Source: an uncultured Clostridia bacterium
GTDB lineage: Bacteria; Bacillota; Clostridia; Christensenellales; CALVMC01
Assembly: GCA_944342015.1 (NCBI GenBank)
Contig: CALVMC010000005.1
Coordinates: forward strand, 44,707-108,706
DNA length: 64,000 nucleotides
Reading direction: 5' to 3'
The position numbers were made by a program, and so were the translations under genes. How positions within the stretch are numbered: position 1 is the first letter of the stretch; each line of letters begins with the position of its first letter. The notes under the pieces are model-generated. The model worked only from the letters and a program-made list of their open reading frames with translations. It ran no database searches and was not told where the DNA came from. Below are positions 1 to 7,648 of this stretch, piece after piece.

Positions 1-112
1 ATATAAATAAAAAGGCAAGCGTTTAATAATCAATCTTACCTTTTCAATTATTATTAATTATTATATAACGAAGTGTTTTTTATTTCAATAAATTTTAGCC
101 TTATGTTATAAA

Positions 113-1201
113 TCAGACATTGAATCTGAAAAGTATCACATCGCCGTCCTGAACGACATAGTCTTTTCCTTCGCTTCTGACCTTGCCTTTTTCCTTTGCG
201 GCGTTGTATCCGCCCGCTTCGAGAAGCACCTTATAATTTACTACTTCGGCACGGATAAATCCCTTTTCAAAGTCGGTATGAATTTTCCCTGCCGCCTGCG
301 GCGCCTTTGTTCCCTTTTCTATTGTCCACGCCCTTGTTTCTTTTTCGCCTGCGGTAAGATAGCTGATAAGACCTAAAAGGTCATAGCAAGCGGTAACAAG
401 TTTATCGAGTCCGCTTTTTTCAATATTAAGTTCGCTTTGAAAAATCTCCCTTTCTTCTTTGGGAAGGGCGCTGAGTTCTTCTTCTATTTTTGCGCACAGA
501 GTTATTACTCCCCTTCCTTCTTCTTTCGCTTTCTTTTCTACCTGTTTTACAAATTCGCTTTCTTTGCCTATCTCGTCTTCCTTTATGTTTGCGGCATATA
601 TTACAGGCTTGTCCGTAAGAAGAAATAAATCGTTTACCGTTTCTCTCTCTTCTTTGGTAAATTCTATTTTCCTTATAAGTTCGCCCTTTTCAAGACTCTC
701 TTTCAATTTCTTTAAAACTTCAAGCTCTGCGATAAACTTTTTATCGCCGCCTTTTGCCTGTTTTTCGGTTTTTTCTATTCTTTTCTGAACGGTTTCCAAA
801 TCCGCTAAGGCAAGTTCGAGATTGATTATATCCATATCCCGAACGGGATTGACGCTCCCTTCCACATGGGTAATGTTTTCGTCTTCGTAGCAGCGCACTA
901 CATGGACGATTGCGTCAACCTGTCTTATGTGGGATAAAAACTTGTTTCCGAGTCCTTCGCCCGAAGCTGCGCCTTTTACAAGCCCTGCAATGTCGACAAA
1001 TTCCAAAGTGGTAGGCGTAACCTTTTTGCTGTTATAAAGGTTAGCTAAAAGGTCAAGTCTTTCATCGGGAACGGGCACTACTCCGACATTGGGCTCTATG
1101 GTACAAAACGGATAATTTGCGCACTCTGCGCCTGCATTTGTTATAGCGTTAAAAAGGGTGCTTTTTCCTACATTGGGAAGCCCTACTACCCCTAACTTCA
1201 T
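113..1201 (-). CDS. ychF: Redox/ribosome-associated ATPase YchF (OLA1 family)
   Basis: This 362-residue protein matches YchF/OLA1, a soluble TRAFAC-class P-loop NTPase that prefers ATP to GTP and binds ribosomes. The G1 loop GLPNVGKST is at residues 7-15, the G3 motif DIAGLVKGA near 69-77, and a coiled-coil insertion covers about residues 130-200. The C-terminal TGS domain ends in the family signature HTDFEKGFIRAEV and then DGDVILFRFNV. Full length is about 363 residues in other bacteria, so the gene is intact. A GGAG ribosome site precedes the ATG by 6 bases. It lies 15 bases after the glycoside hydrolase gene and is probably read from that promoter. Seen: motifs and length. Known: family biochemistry. 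Identification is very secure. Confidence 0.97.
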   Translation of the reverse strand: MKLGVVGLPNVGKSTLFNAITNAGAECANYPFCTIEPNVGVVPVPDERLDLLANLYNSKKVTPTTLEFVDIAGLVKGAASGEGLGNKFLSHIRQVDAIVHVVRCYEDENITHVEGSVNPVRDMDIINLELALADLETVQKRIEKTEKQAKGGDKKFIAELEVLKKLKESLEKGELIRKIEFTKEERETVNDLFLLTDKPVIYAANIKEDEIGKESEFVKQVEKKAKEEGRGVITLCAKIEEELSALPKEEREIFQSELNIEKSGLDKLVTACYDLLGLISYLTAGEKETRAWTIEKGTKAPQAAGKIHTDFEKGFIRAEVVNYKVLLEAGGYNAAKEKGKVRSEGKDYVVQDGDVILFRFNV

Positions 1202-1216
1202 ATTATCAACTCCGAA

Positions 1217-3544
1217 TTAATTTTTTTTGACAAGAATTTCTAAGGTCTGCGTTCCGAACTCGGAAGTTACCGTAATCTTTCCCTTTCCGCTTTTTCCGTT
1301 GGTTCTTACCCAAAAAGCCCTTCTTCCGCCTATCAACGGAAAGATGTCGGGGCCTATCACTTTTAAAGCGTCGTTGGTTTTAACTGCGACAATATCGAAA
1401 CTGTAATTGGAAAGCCCGGTTTGTCCTTTCTGTTCGACAAGAATTCTGCATGTGTCGTAAGTATCGTCTTCTACAAGCTCGCTGCTTGCACAGTTTACTA
1501 TAAGTTTCTTCTCTTCGTCGCCGCCTTTTAAAACGGTTATTTGCAGTTTGTCTTTGATATAGCCTTCGAATTTATAAATTTTACAGTCTCTGTTACAAAT
1601 GTATTTATCGTAGAGTTTCAAAAGTTCGTGTAAAGATATGTCTTCTTTCTTTAAAGCTTTGTTTAAAGGCATTAATTTGAATTTCTTTCCGCCGATATAA
1701 TCTCCGCCGTTCTCCGCAAGATAAAGAAGTCCTTTTTTTATAGTCTCGGAATTTTTAGCGGAAAAGTTTTCCTTTTCTTTTAATTCGTTTCCGATAAAAT
1801 CGCTGAGTTCGATTGGCGGGTGGGCAATTTTTTTGTATTTTTTTCTGTCGGGATAAAATGTCCCGATAAGTTCCTCTCCTTTATAGAATTTTACATAATC
1901 GCAGTTTGTAAGAATAAATACCTTTCCGTATCCTTTTTTATATCTTTCTGCGGTTTTTAAAGACGAGGTTAGTTCGAGAACAGGCTCTTTTTCAGTCTGA
2001 CTTTTATAAAACAGCCCCGCCGTTTTTGCGGTTCTGAACATGTCTAGCACTCCGCTGTATTTGATATTGTTTCCGCCGCCGTAAGTTTCGGCGCAGTTAT
2101 AATCGCTCATTGACTGTCCCATGGTTCCGCAATAGCATTTTTTAAGTAGAGCCTTGTTTATGTCTTCTGCATAACTTAAAGCCTGATTCTGACGGATTAA
2201 TTCCCCGTCATAACTTCTTGCGTCTATATTGGTAAGTCCTATTTCCGGAATTATGCACATTTTTTTGTTTTTATTATCCCGTTTTTCGATATAAAAGTCG
2301 GAAGAAAATAATTTACTACCGCTAAACGCACGGTTTCCCGCCGTTTGACGGGATTCGTCAAGCGAACTTGCAAGCTCTATCGCTTCATAATAAAAAGCCG
2401 AATTAATATCCGTTCTTTTAATTCTTACCCCCCAAAGTACTATGGAAGGATGATTGTAGTTTTCATATATCATATCTTTGATTTTCATCAAAGTTAACTG
2501 CCTGTTTTCGAAATTAACGCAAAGAGCGTCGTTGCCCGGCATTTCCACAAATACCATAAGCCCTATTTCGTCGCACTTTTTTAAAAAGTGTTTCGACGGC
2601 GGCTCGGTGCATCTTACTATGTTTATACCGAGATTTTTCAGTATTTCCGCATCTTCCTGCTGAGCGGATTTCGGCATGGCAAGGCTTGCAAAGGGATAGC
2701 TTTGTTTTCTGGTAAGCCCGTTAAGTACGGTTTCCGCTCCGCTTAAATAGAATTTTCCGTCCTTGAACTCGGCTGTCCTGAGTCCGCACTTTACATATTC
2801 CTTTTCGAATCCCAACGCAATTTCGACAGTGTAAAGATTGGGATTTGCGCAGCTCCAAAGTTCGGGCTCGTCGATAGAAATTTCCGTTTCATACTCGTCG
2901 GTATATCCCGTTTCTTTTTCTCCGCTCGATATTATGTTTCCGCCCGGGTCTTTTATCTGACAGAATATTTTTTTGCCGGATTTTATTTTTGTATTGAATT
3001 TACAGTTGATTTTTAACTTCCATCTTCCGTTTTCGTCAACCGTCGGCGTGACAAGAACATTTTTAAAATACTCTTCGTCGCAGATTTTGAGATATACTTC
3101 CCTGAATATTCCCGAACTTACCGCAAAGTCTTCGTTGTCGCAAGGAACGGGTTTTTCTTCGCTTTTTACACTGTCTACTTTTACCGTGAGAAAATTCCTT
3201 ACTCCGAATTCCACAAAATTTGTTATATCGAAATTAAAAGATGTATAGCTGCCGTTATCGGATACGACAAGATTTCCGTTTATATAAACTTTAAAAAAGC
3301 CTTGAACCCCTTCGAAGTTTAAAATAATTCTCTTTCCGTTGTATTTGTCGTCTAATTGAAATTCTCTTTTATAGCATACGACTTTTTCCGTTTCGTTTTT
3401 TGAAAAATTATCGAGCGGCAAAAAAGGACTGTGAGGTATATCTACCTTTTCAAACTCGTTTACCGAATAACTGCTTAAAACATATTCCTGATTAAATCCT
3501 TGTTTAAAGTACCAATCATAATTCAAATTAATACAATCTATCAT
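1217..3544 (-). CDS. Glycoside hydrolase family 2-like protein with altered active site
   Basis: The 775-residue protein has the GH2 layout: an N-terminal jelly-roll sugar-binding domain (about residues 1-165, with NYDWYFKQGF and HSPFLPL), an immunoglobulin-like domain (about 170-255), then a TIM barrel with LNGLTRKQ, GINIVRCTEPP and NHPSIVLWG. Family enzymes act on beta-galactosides, glucuronides or mannosides. The acid/base position is odd: the usual HPSxxxWSxGNE reads HPSIVLWGVRIKRT, so the glutamate is absent. A possible nucleophile glutamate is in IIPEIGLTN near residue 433. There is no signal peptide, so it is cytoplasmic. AAGGAG precedes the ATG, and a good promoter lies upstream. The fold is fairly certain; the substrate, and whether it is an active hydrolase, are open. 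Confidence 0.8.
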   Translation of the reverse strand: MIDCINLNYDWYFKQGFNQEYVLSSYSVNEFEKVDIPHSPFLPLDNFSKNETEKVVCYKREFQLDDKYNGKRIILNFEGVQGFFKVYINGNLVVSDNGSYTSFNFDITNFVEFGVRNFLTVKVDSVKSEEKPVPCDNEDFAVSSGIFREVYLKICDEEYFKNVLVTPTVDENGRWKLKINCKFNTKIKSGKKIFCQIKDPGGNIISSGEKETGYTDEYETEISIDEPELWSCANPNLYTVEIALGFEKEYVKCGLRTAEFKDGKFYLSGAETVLNGLTRKQSYPFASLAMPKSAQQEDAEILKNLGINIVRCTEPPSKHFLKKCDEIGLMVFVEMPGNDALCVNFENRQLTLMKIKDMIYENYNHPSIVLWGVRIKRTDINSAFYYEAIELASSLDESRQTAGNRAFSGSKLFSSDFYIEKRDNKNKKMCIIPEIGLTNIDARSYDGELIRQNQALSYAEDINKALLKKCYCGTMGQSMSDYNCAETYGGGNNIKYSGVLDMFRTAKTAGLFYKSQTEKEPVLELTSSLKTAERYKKGYGKVFILTNCDYVKFYKGEELIGTFYPDRKKYKKIAHPPIELSDFIGNELKEKENFSAKNSETIKKGLLYLAENGGDYIGGKKFKLMPLNKALKKEDISLHELLKLYDKYICNRDCKIYKFEGYIKDKLQITVLKGGDEEKKLIVNCASSELVEDDTYDTCRILVEQKGQTGLSNYSFDIVAVKTNDALKVIGPDIFPLIGGRRAFWVRTNGKSGKGKITVTSEFGTQTLEILVKKN

Positions 3545-3565
3545 AACCGCTCCTTAATACTTTAT

Positions 3566-3594
3566 ATTATAAACAAATATTTTTTAATTGTAAA
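3566..3594 (-). promoter_or_regulatory. Sigma-A promoter of the GH2-ychF unit
   Basis: Read on the minus strand, TTTACA and TATAAT are separated by exactly 17 bases, and the -10 box lies about 21 bases before the GH2 start codon. No terminator is visible between the GH2 gene and ychF, so both probably depend on it. Confidence 0.7.
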
Positions 3595-3767
3595 TAGTTT
3601 TGCTTTTATTAAACCCATAAAGCCGCTTTACGAAAGTTTGTTCAAAGGTATTTCCGATTCGTTAATATAAATTTTTCCTTTCTTTTCTTATCGTTATATT
3701 TAAATAACTTGTTTTAAAAATGACGAACCTTACTTTAATAATATTATATAATATAAATAAAGTAAAA

Positions 3768-3796
3768 TTGACATTTAAAACAATGTAATGTAAAAT
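3768..3796 (+). promoter_or_regulatory. Sigma-A promoter of apgM
   Basis: TTGACA, 17-base spacer, TAAAAT. The transcript would begin about 12 bases before an AAAGGTGAT ribosome site and the apgM ATG. The promoter diverges from that of the GH2 gene; the roughly 170 bases between them show no other clear element. Confidence 0.75.
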
Positions 3797-3814
3797 CATA
3801 GAAAAGGTGATATT

Positions 3815-5020
3815 ATGAAAACTATTGTAATTTTAGGCGACGGAATGGCGGATTTGCCTCTTAAAAATTTCGGCGGAAGAACCCCGCTCGAAATAGCAAA
3901 AAAGCCTAACATGGACAGATTATGTAAAGACGGGGAAACAGGTCTTGTAAAAACCGTACCCGATACGCTGAAACCCGGAAGCGATGTGGCAAACCTTGCC
4001 GTAATGGGATATAATCCCGAAAAATATTATACGGGGCGCTCTCCTCTCGAAGCCGTAAGTATGGGAATAAAGATGAAAGCCGACGATATAGCTTTAAGGT
4101 GTAATCTCGTAACTTTATCGGACGAAGAAAATTATCGGGATAAAACTATGCTCGATTACAGCGCAGGCGAAATTTCCACCGAGGAAGCGGCAATTCTTAT
4201 CGACGCCGTAAATAAAGAATTATCCGAAAAGGATTTGAACTTTTATCCCGGTATAAGTTACCGTCACTGTCTTATCGCAAAAGGTCACGACACGAAAGCC
4301 GAACTTACTCCCCCCCACGACATTTCCGATAAGCAGATAAAGGACTATCTTCCCAAAGGCGGATTCGGTGAGATTTACGAAAAACTTATGAGAAAGTCTT
4401 ATGAGATACTGAAAGACCACCCCGTAAATTTAAAAAGAAAGCAAAAAGGACTTAATCCCGCAAACTCAATATGGCTTTGGGGTGCGGGAAGCAAGCCTGA
4501 GCTCGACGATTTTAAAAAGAAAAACGGAGTCAGCGGCGCAGTTATAAGCGCAGTGGATCTTGTTAAGGGTATAGGTATCTGCGCAGGAATGAAGATATTT
4601 AATGTGGATGGGGCAACGGGAAATATAAATACCAATTTTTCCGGCAAAGCAAAAACGGCAATAGACGCTCTTTCGGAATACGATTTTGTCTATCTCCATA
4701 TCGAAGCGCCCGACGAATGCGGTCATCACGGGGATACGGAAGGAAAAATCAAGTCGATAGAGCTAATAGACGAAAAAGTAGTTGCTCCCGTTGCCGATTA
4801 TCTCGAAAGACGGGGCAACAAGTTCAATATACTGATTATGCCCGACCACCCTACTCCTATCGGGCTGAAAACTCATACAAAAGAGCCTGTGCCTTACCTT
4901 TTGTACAGAAATTACAGACCTATGGAATGCGGTCTTGCCTACAACGAAAAAAACGCTTTAAAAAGCGGTAATTTTATCGAATATGGTTATACTCTGATAG
5001 ATAAGGTATTAAATGGCTGA
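3815..5020 (+). CDS. apgM: Cofactor-independent phosphoglycerate mutase, archaeal type (ApgM)
   Basis: This 401-residue enzyme interconverts 3- and 2-phosphoglycerate in glycolysis without 2,3-bisphosphoglycerate. It belongs to the alkaline-phosphatase-like metalloenzyme superfamily. The start carries the metal/serine motif ILGDGMADLP. It is followed by NMDRLCKDG, GSDVANLAVMGY (the phosphorylated serine is in this segment) and TGRSPLEAV. The C-terminal half has HIEAPDECGHHGD and IMPDHPTPI with metal-binding Asp and His residues. Some clostridia use this form, or a homoserine-kinase-associated homologue, alongside the GpmI type; I infer glycolytic use. Length is normal. The next gene starts 23 bases later and is probably co-transcribed. 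Confidence 0.93.
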   Translation: MKTIVILGDGMADLPLKNFGGRTPLEIAKKPNMDRLCKDGETGLVKTVPDTLKPGSDVANLAVMGYNPEKYYTGRSPLEAVSMGIKMKADDIALRCNLVTLSDEENYRDKTMLDYSAGEISTEEAAILIDAVNKELSEKDLNFYPGISYRHCLIAKGHDTKAELTPPHDISDKQIKDYLPKGGFGEIYEKLMRKSYEILKDHPVNLKRKQKGLNPANSIWLWGAGSKPELDDFKKKNGVSGAVISAVDLVKGIGICAGMKIFNVDGATGNINTNFSGKAKTAIDALSEYDFVYLHIEAPDECGHHGDTEGKIKSIELIDEKVVAPVADYLERRGNKFNILIMPDHPTPIGLKTHTKEPVPYLLYRNYRPMECGLAYNEKNALKSGNFIEYGYTLIDKVLNG

Positions 5021-5043
5021 AATTCTGAATAAAGGAGGCCGAA

Positions 5044-7128
5044 GTGAAAAATTTAAAGAATAAAGATAAATCTTTAAAAGAACAAAATAGCGAAAACCTT
5101 GTTACCGAAGATAAAAGCAATATAAGCTCCGTCGCTGCGGAAACGGATACAAACGAAAACGGTCTTGACCTTTCAATGGCGGAAGAAAAAAATAAGGTTG
5201 CGGATAAGGACGACTTTTCCGAACAAAAAGGTGAAACCAAAATAACCGCCGACGAACTTGCGGAAAAAGAAAAAGACGGCTTACTGGATACCGCTTTCGG
5301 AATATTTATTTCGGAGAAAAAACAGAAAGAAGAAATATTGCCTGACGAAAAATCCGAAGATACAAAAAATCAAACAAAAACGCAAGATGTTTTTTCTCTA
5401 AGCGAAGATAAAAAAAACGACTCTCTTTTTGAGCCGTCGGATAACGCCGATGAAAAAAAGAAAAAGAAGGACGGGAAAAAGAGCGGCGATTTACAAAAAA
5501 GCGATTCGAAAAAAGAAAATTCCTTTGTAATTTTCAGTAAAAAATACTGGTGGACATATTTGATAGTGTTTGCCGTCGTAATCGCTATCGTAGTAACGGT
5601 TACCGTACTCGTGCTGACAAAAGATTACATTAACATATACGAAGCCGAAGACTTTTCTGATATCGATAAAGGAAACATTTATGTTCTGAAAAAAGATATT
5701 ACTGTCGAAGGCGATTTGACAATCGATGTCCCCTATCCTATTAATTTTAACGGACACACATTGAATGTTAAAGGAAATCTTACCGTCAACGCAGAGAAAG
5801 AAGGAACTATTTATTACGGTTCGGAAAAAGACGGTAAAGAAAAATCAGTCAAAAGCAAATTGATCGCAGACAGTTTAACGATTAATGCAGTTAAATCCGA
5901 TATTCTTTTCAGAGTTCCCGTTGAAAGCGGAGCGATTAACGTTACAGCAAGTTCTGTATCGTCGGAAAAAAATCTTTCTTCTTTGAATATTACTTTAAGC
6001 GCTATTAATATATCGCTTAACGGAACGGCTGGTCAAGACGGCGGCTCGATTACCATATTAGGCTCAACCGAATGTCAAGTAAACAATGTTCTGTCGGATA
6101 TAAAAGCCGTAAACACAAACTTAATAGTAAACCAAAATGCTGCCGTTAAAAACATAGTTCTGGAAAAATCCAATCTCGATATTTACGGTTCGGCGGAAAA
6201 TATTTCGGGTGGAAATACCGTTCATTTCAGGCAAGGGGCTTATGCTTTTTCGGTAAAAGAGGCTCAGACTTTGAAAAGTTACGATTATTCTTTGCCGGAC
6301 TACATTGACGGCAATGTGCAAATAGTAAATGTATTAACTCTTTCTACGCCTTGGAACATAACTTTTACTCAGATAAACGGCGGACTGTACTGTCTGTTTC
6401 CTTCTGTTTCAAATGCCACAGGCTATGAAATTTCAGTGGACGGAAAAGACCCGTTCGTATTTCCTTACGAGACCGATAACTCAACCGTCGCTGTCAACCT
6501 TACCGATTATATCAACACGGCAGGGGAACATACGGTTACCGTTAAAGCCGTTTCGGATAAAGAAAATTTTGTCTCTTCACAGTCGGTGACGGCAAGCTAT
6601 GTTTTTACATCGAAATTGTCTATTCCGTCGGATATAAAAACCTATGAAGAGAACGGAAGAGTTCTCATTACTTTCAATAAAGTTTCTTTTGCCGACCTGT
6701 ACAAAATAACGGTAACGGGAACTGACGGTACGGAAAATTCCTTTACCGTCAACGCAACGAGCGATACCGTTCAGTCTTTTGACATAACTAATTATATACA
6801 GAGCGGAGCGGGGCTTTACGGAATAACGGTTTCTTCTGCTTCGAATTATCCCGATTACTACTCAGAGTCGGACGAGGCTGTGCTGAGTTTTGCAAAATAC
6901 GAAAAAATTCAGGCTCCTTCCTTGGTTTTAACTTCATCGGAATTAAATATTACCGCAAGCGCAAACTCTCTTGCGTTTGAAATTTATGAAAACGGAATCC
7001 TTACGGCTGTTACTAAAAATTCCACATATACTTTAAAAAGTTATGAGTCCGGTACCGTTATCACGGTAAAAGCAATCGGACACGGATACTATACCGAATC
7101 GGACTTTGCTCAGATAACAGTTCCCTGA
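5044..7128 (+). CDS. Single-pass membrane protein with charged tail and beta-rich extracellular part
   Basis: I do not recognise a named family. The start is GTG, chosen because AAAGGAGG precedes it by 6 bases. Residues 1-165 are very rich in Lys, Glu, Asp and Ser and are probably disordered and cytoplasmic. A single membrane helix follows at about 169-193 (YWWTYLIVFAVVIAIVV core). The outer part begins with a stretch like a right-handed beta-helix (HTLNVKGNLTVNA), then Ser/Thr/Asn-rich beta repeats. Two or three fibronectin-III-like modules (SNATGYEISVDG, FADLYKITVTG) lie between about residues 430 and 690. No sortase motif or catalytic residues are visible. It probably sits in the cell envelope. 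The apgM-linked transcript ends at a strong terminator just after it. Confidence 0.75.
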   Translation: MKNLKNKDKSLKEQNSENLVTEDKSNISSVAAETDTNENGLDLSMAEEKNKVADKDDFSEQKGETKITADELAEKEKDGLLDTAFGIFISEKKQKEEILPDEKSEDTKNQTKTQDVFSLSEDKKNDSLFEPSDNADEKKKKKDGKKSGDLQKSDSKKENSFVIFSKKYWWTYLIVFAVVIAIVVTVTVLVLTKDYINIYEAEDFSDIDKGNIYVLKKDITVEGDLTIDVPYPINFNGHTLNVKGNLTVNAEKEGTIYYGSEKDGKEKSVKSKLIADSLTINAVKSDILFRVPVESGAINVTASSVSSEKNLSSLNITLSAINISLNGTAGQDGGSITILGSTECQVNNVLSDIKAVNTNLIVNQNAAVKNIVLEKSNLDIYGSAENISGGNTVHFRQGAYAFSVKEAQTLKSYDYSLPDYIDGNVQIVNVLTLSTPWNITFTQINGGLYCLFPSVSNATGYEISVDGKDPFVFPYETDNSTVAVNLTDYINTAGEHTVTVKAVSDKENFVSSQSVTASYVFTSKLSIPSDIKTYEENGRVLITFNKVSFADLYKITVTGTDGTENSFTVNATSDTVQSFDITNYIQSGAGLYGITVSSASNYPDYYSESDEAVLSFAKYEKIQAPSLVLTSSELNITASANSLAFEIYENGILTAVTKNSTYTLKSYESGTVITVKAIGHGYYTESDFAQITVP

Positions 7129-7147
7129 TTTTAATTGATTTTACCTG

Positions 7148-7173
7148 AAAGCTGCCGTATCGGCAGCTTTTTT
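7148..7173 (+). terminator. Intrinsic terminator after the apgM transcript
   Basis: A 10-bp stem AAAGCTGCCG / CGGCAGCTTT with a 3-base loop is followed by a T run. It lies 19 bases past the envelope protein stop codon. Confidence 0.9.
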
Positions 7174-7333
7174 ATTTTATTTAGCTTTAATACAAATATC
7201 TGTAATACAAATAAATGATTTTAAATTATAATTGAATTTAATAATATTCGATTATAAGGTTTACTTTCATTTTTTTCCTATATTTACCTGTATTATGTTG
7301 TTTTTATGTAACAAAATAATATCGGAGGTAATT

Positions 7334-7477
7334 ATGAAAAAGAAAAAAATAAAAAAGGTCGTTTCCGTAAAACACGCAGCATATAATAATTTCGACCCTC
7401 TCGGCTCTTATACGGGAAATAATACCGTAAGCGATGATTTTCGTTCAAGACCTATGCAAGACGCAGACGACCTGTAA
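7334..7477 (+). CDS. 47-residue protein with Lys-rich start and QDADDL end
   Basis: The ATG is chosen because CGGAGGT lies 5 bases upstream; the longer frame upstream has no ribosome site. The protein starts with a strongly basic stretch (MKKKKIKKVV). It continues with FDPLGSYTGN and ends in RPMQDADDL. I recall similar short proteins in clostridia with a D-P-x-G-S-x-T-G centre and a P-x-QDADDL end; this is from memory and not checked. There are no cysteines and no membrane helix. A strong terminator follows 22 bases after the stop, so it looks like a self-contained gene. Function unknown. Confidence 0.75.
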   Translation: MKKKKIKKVVSVKHAAYNNFDPLGSYTGNNTVSDDFRSRPMQDADDL

Positions 7478-7499
7478 AAATGATATTACCTTAAAATAT

Positions 7500-7549
7500 G
7501 CCCCGCCAAACAATTATCGTGCGTTTGACGGGGCTATTTTTATTTTTTT
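7500..7549 (+). terminator. Strong intrinsic terminator
   Basis: GCCCCGCCAAAC pairs with GTTTGACGGGGC (one mismatch), followed by a long T-rich tract. It ends the small-gene transcript and lies 100 bases beyond the gyrA stop on the opposite strand. It shares the CGTGCGTTT core with other intergenic hairpins in the window. Confidence 0.88.
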
Positions 7550-7648
7550 GTTTTTTCCGCAGACTGCCTGCTTTTTAATTATTTGTTTTTTTATTGAATA
7601 TTTTTTTATTTTTTCTTTTAACAGTTGGCTGACTTCATATTTTTATCT

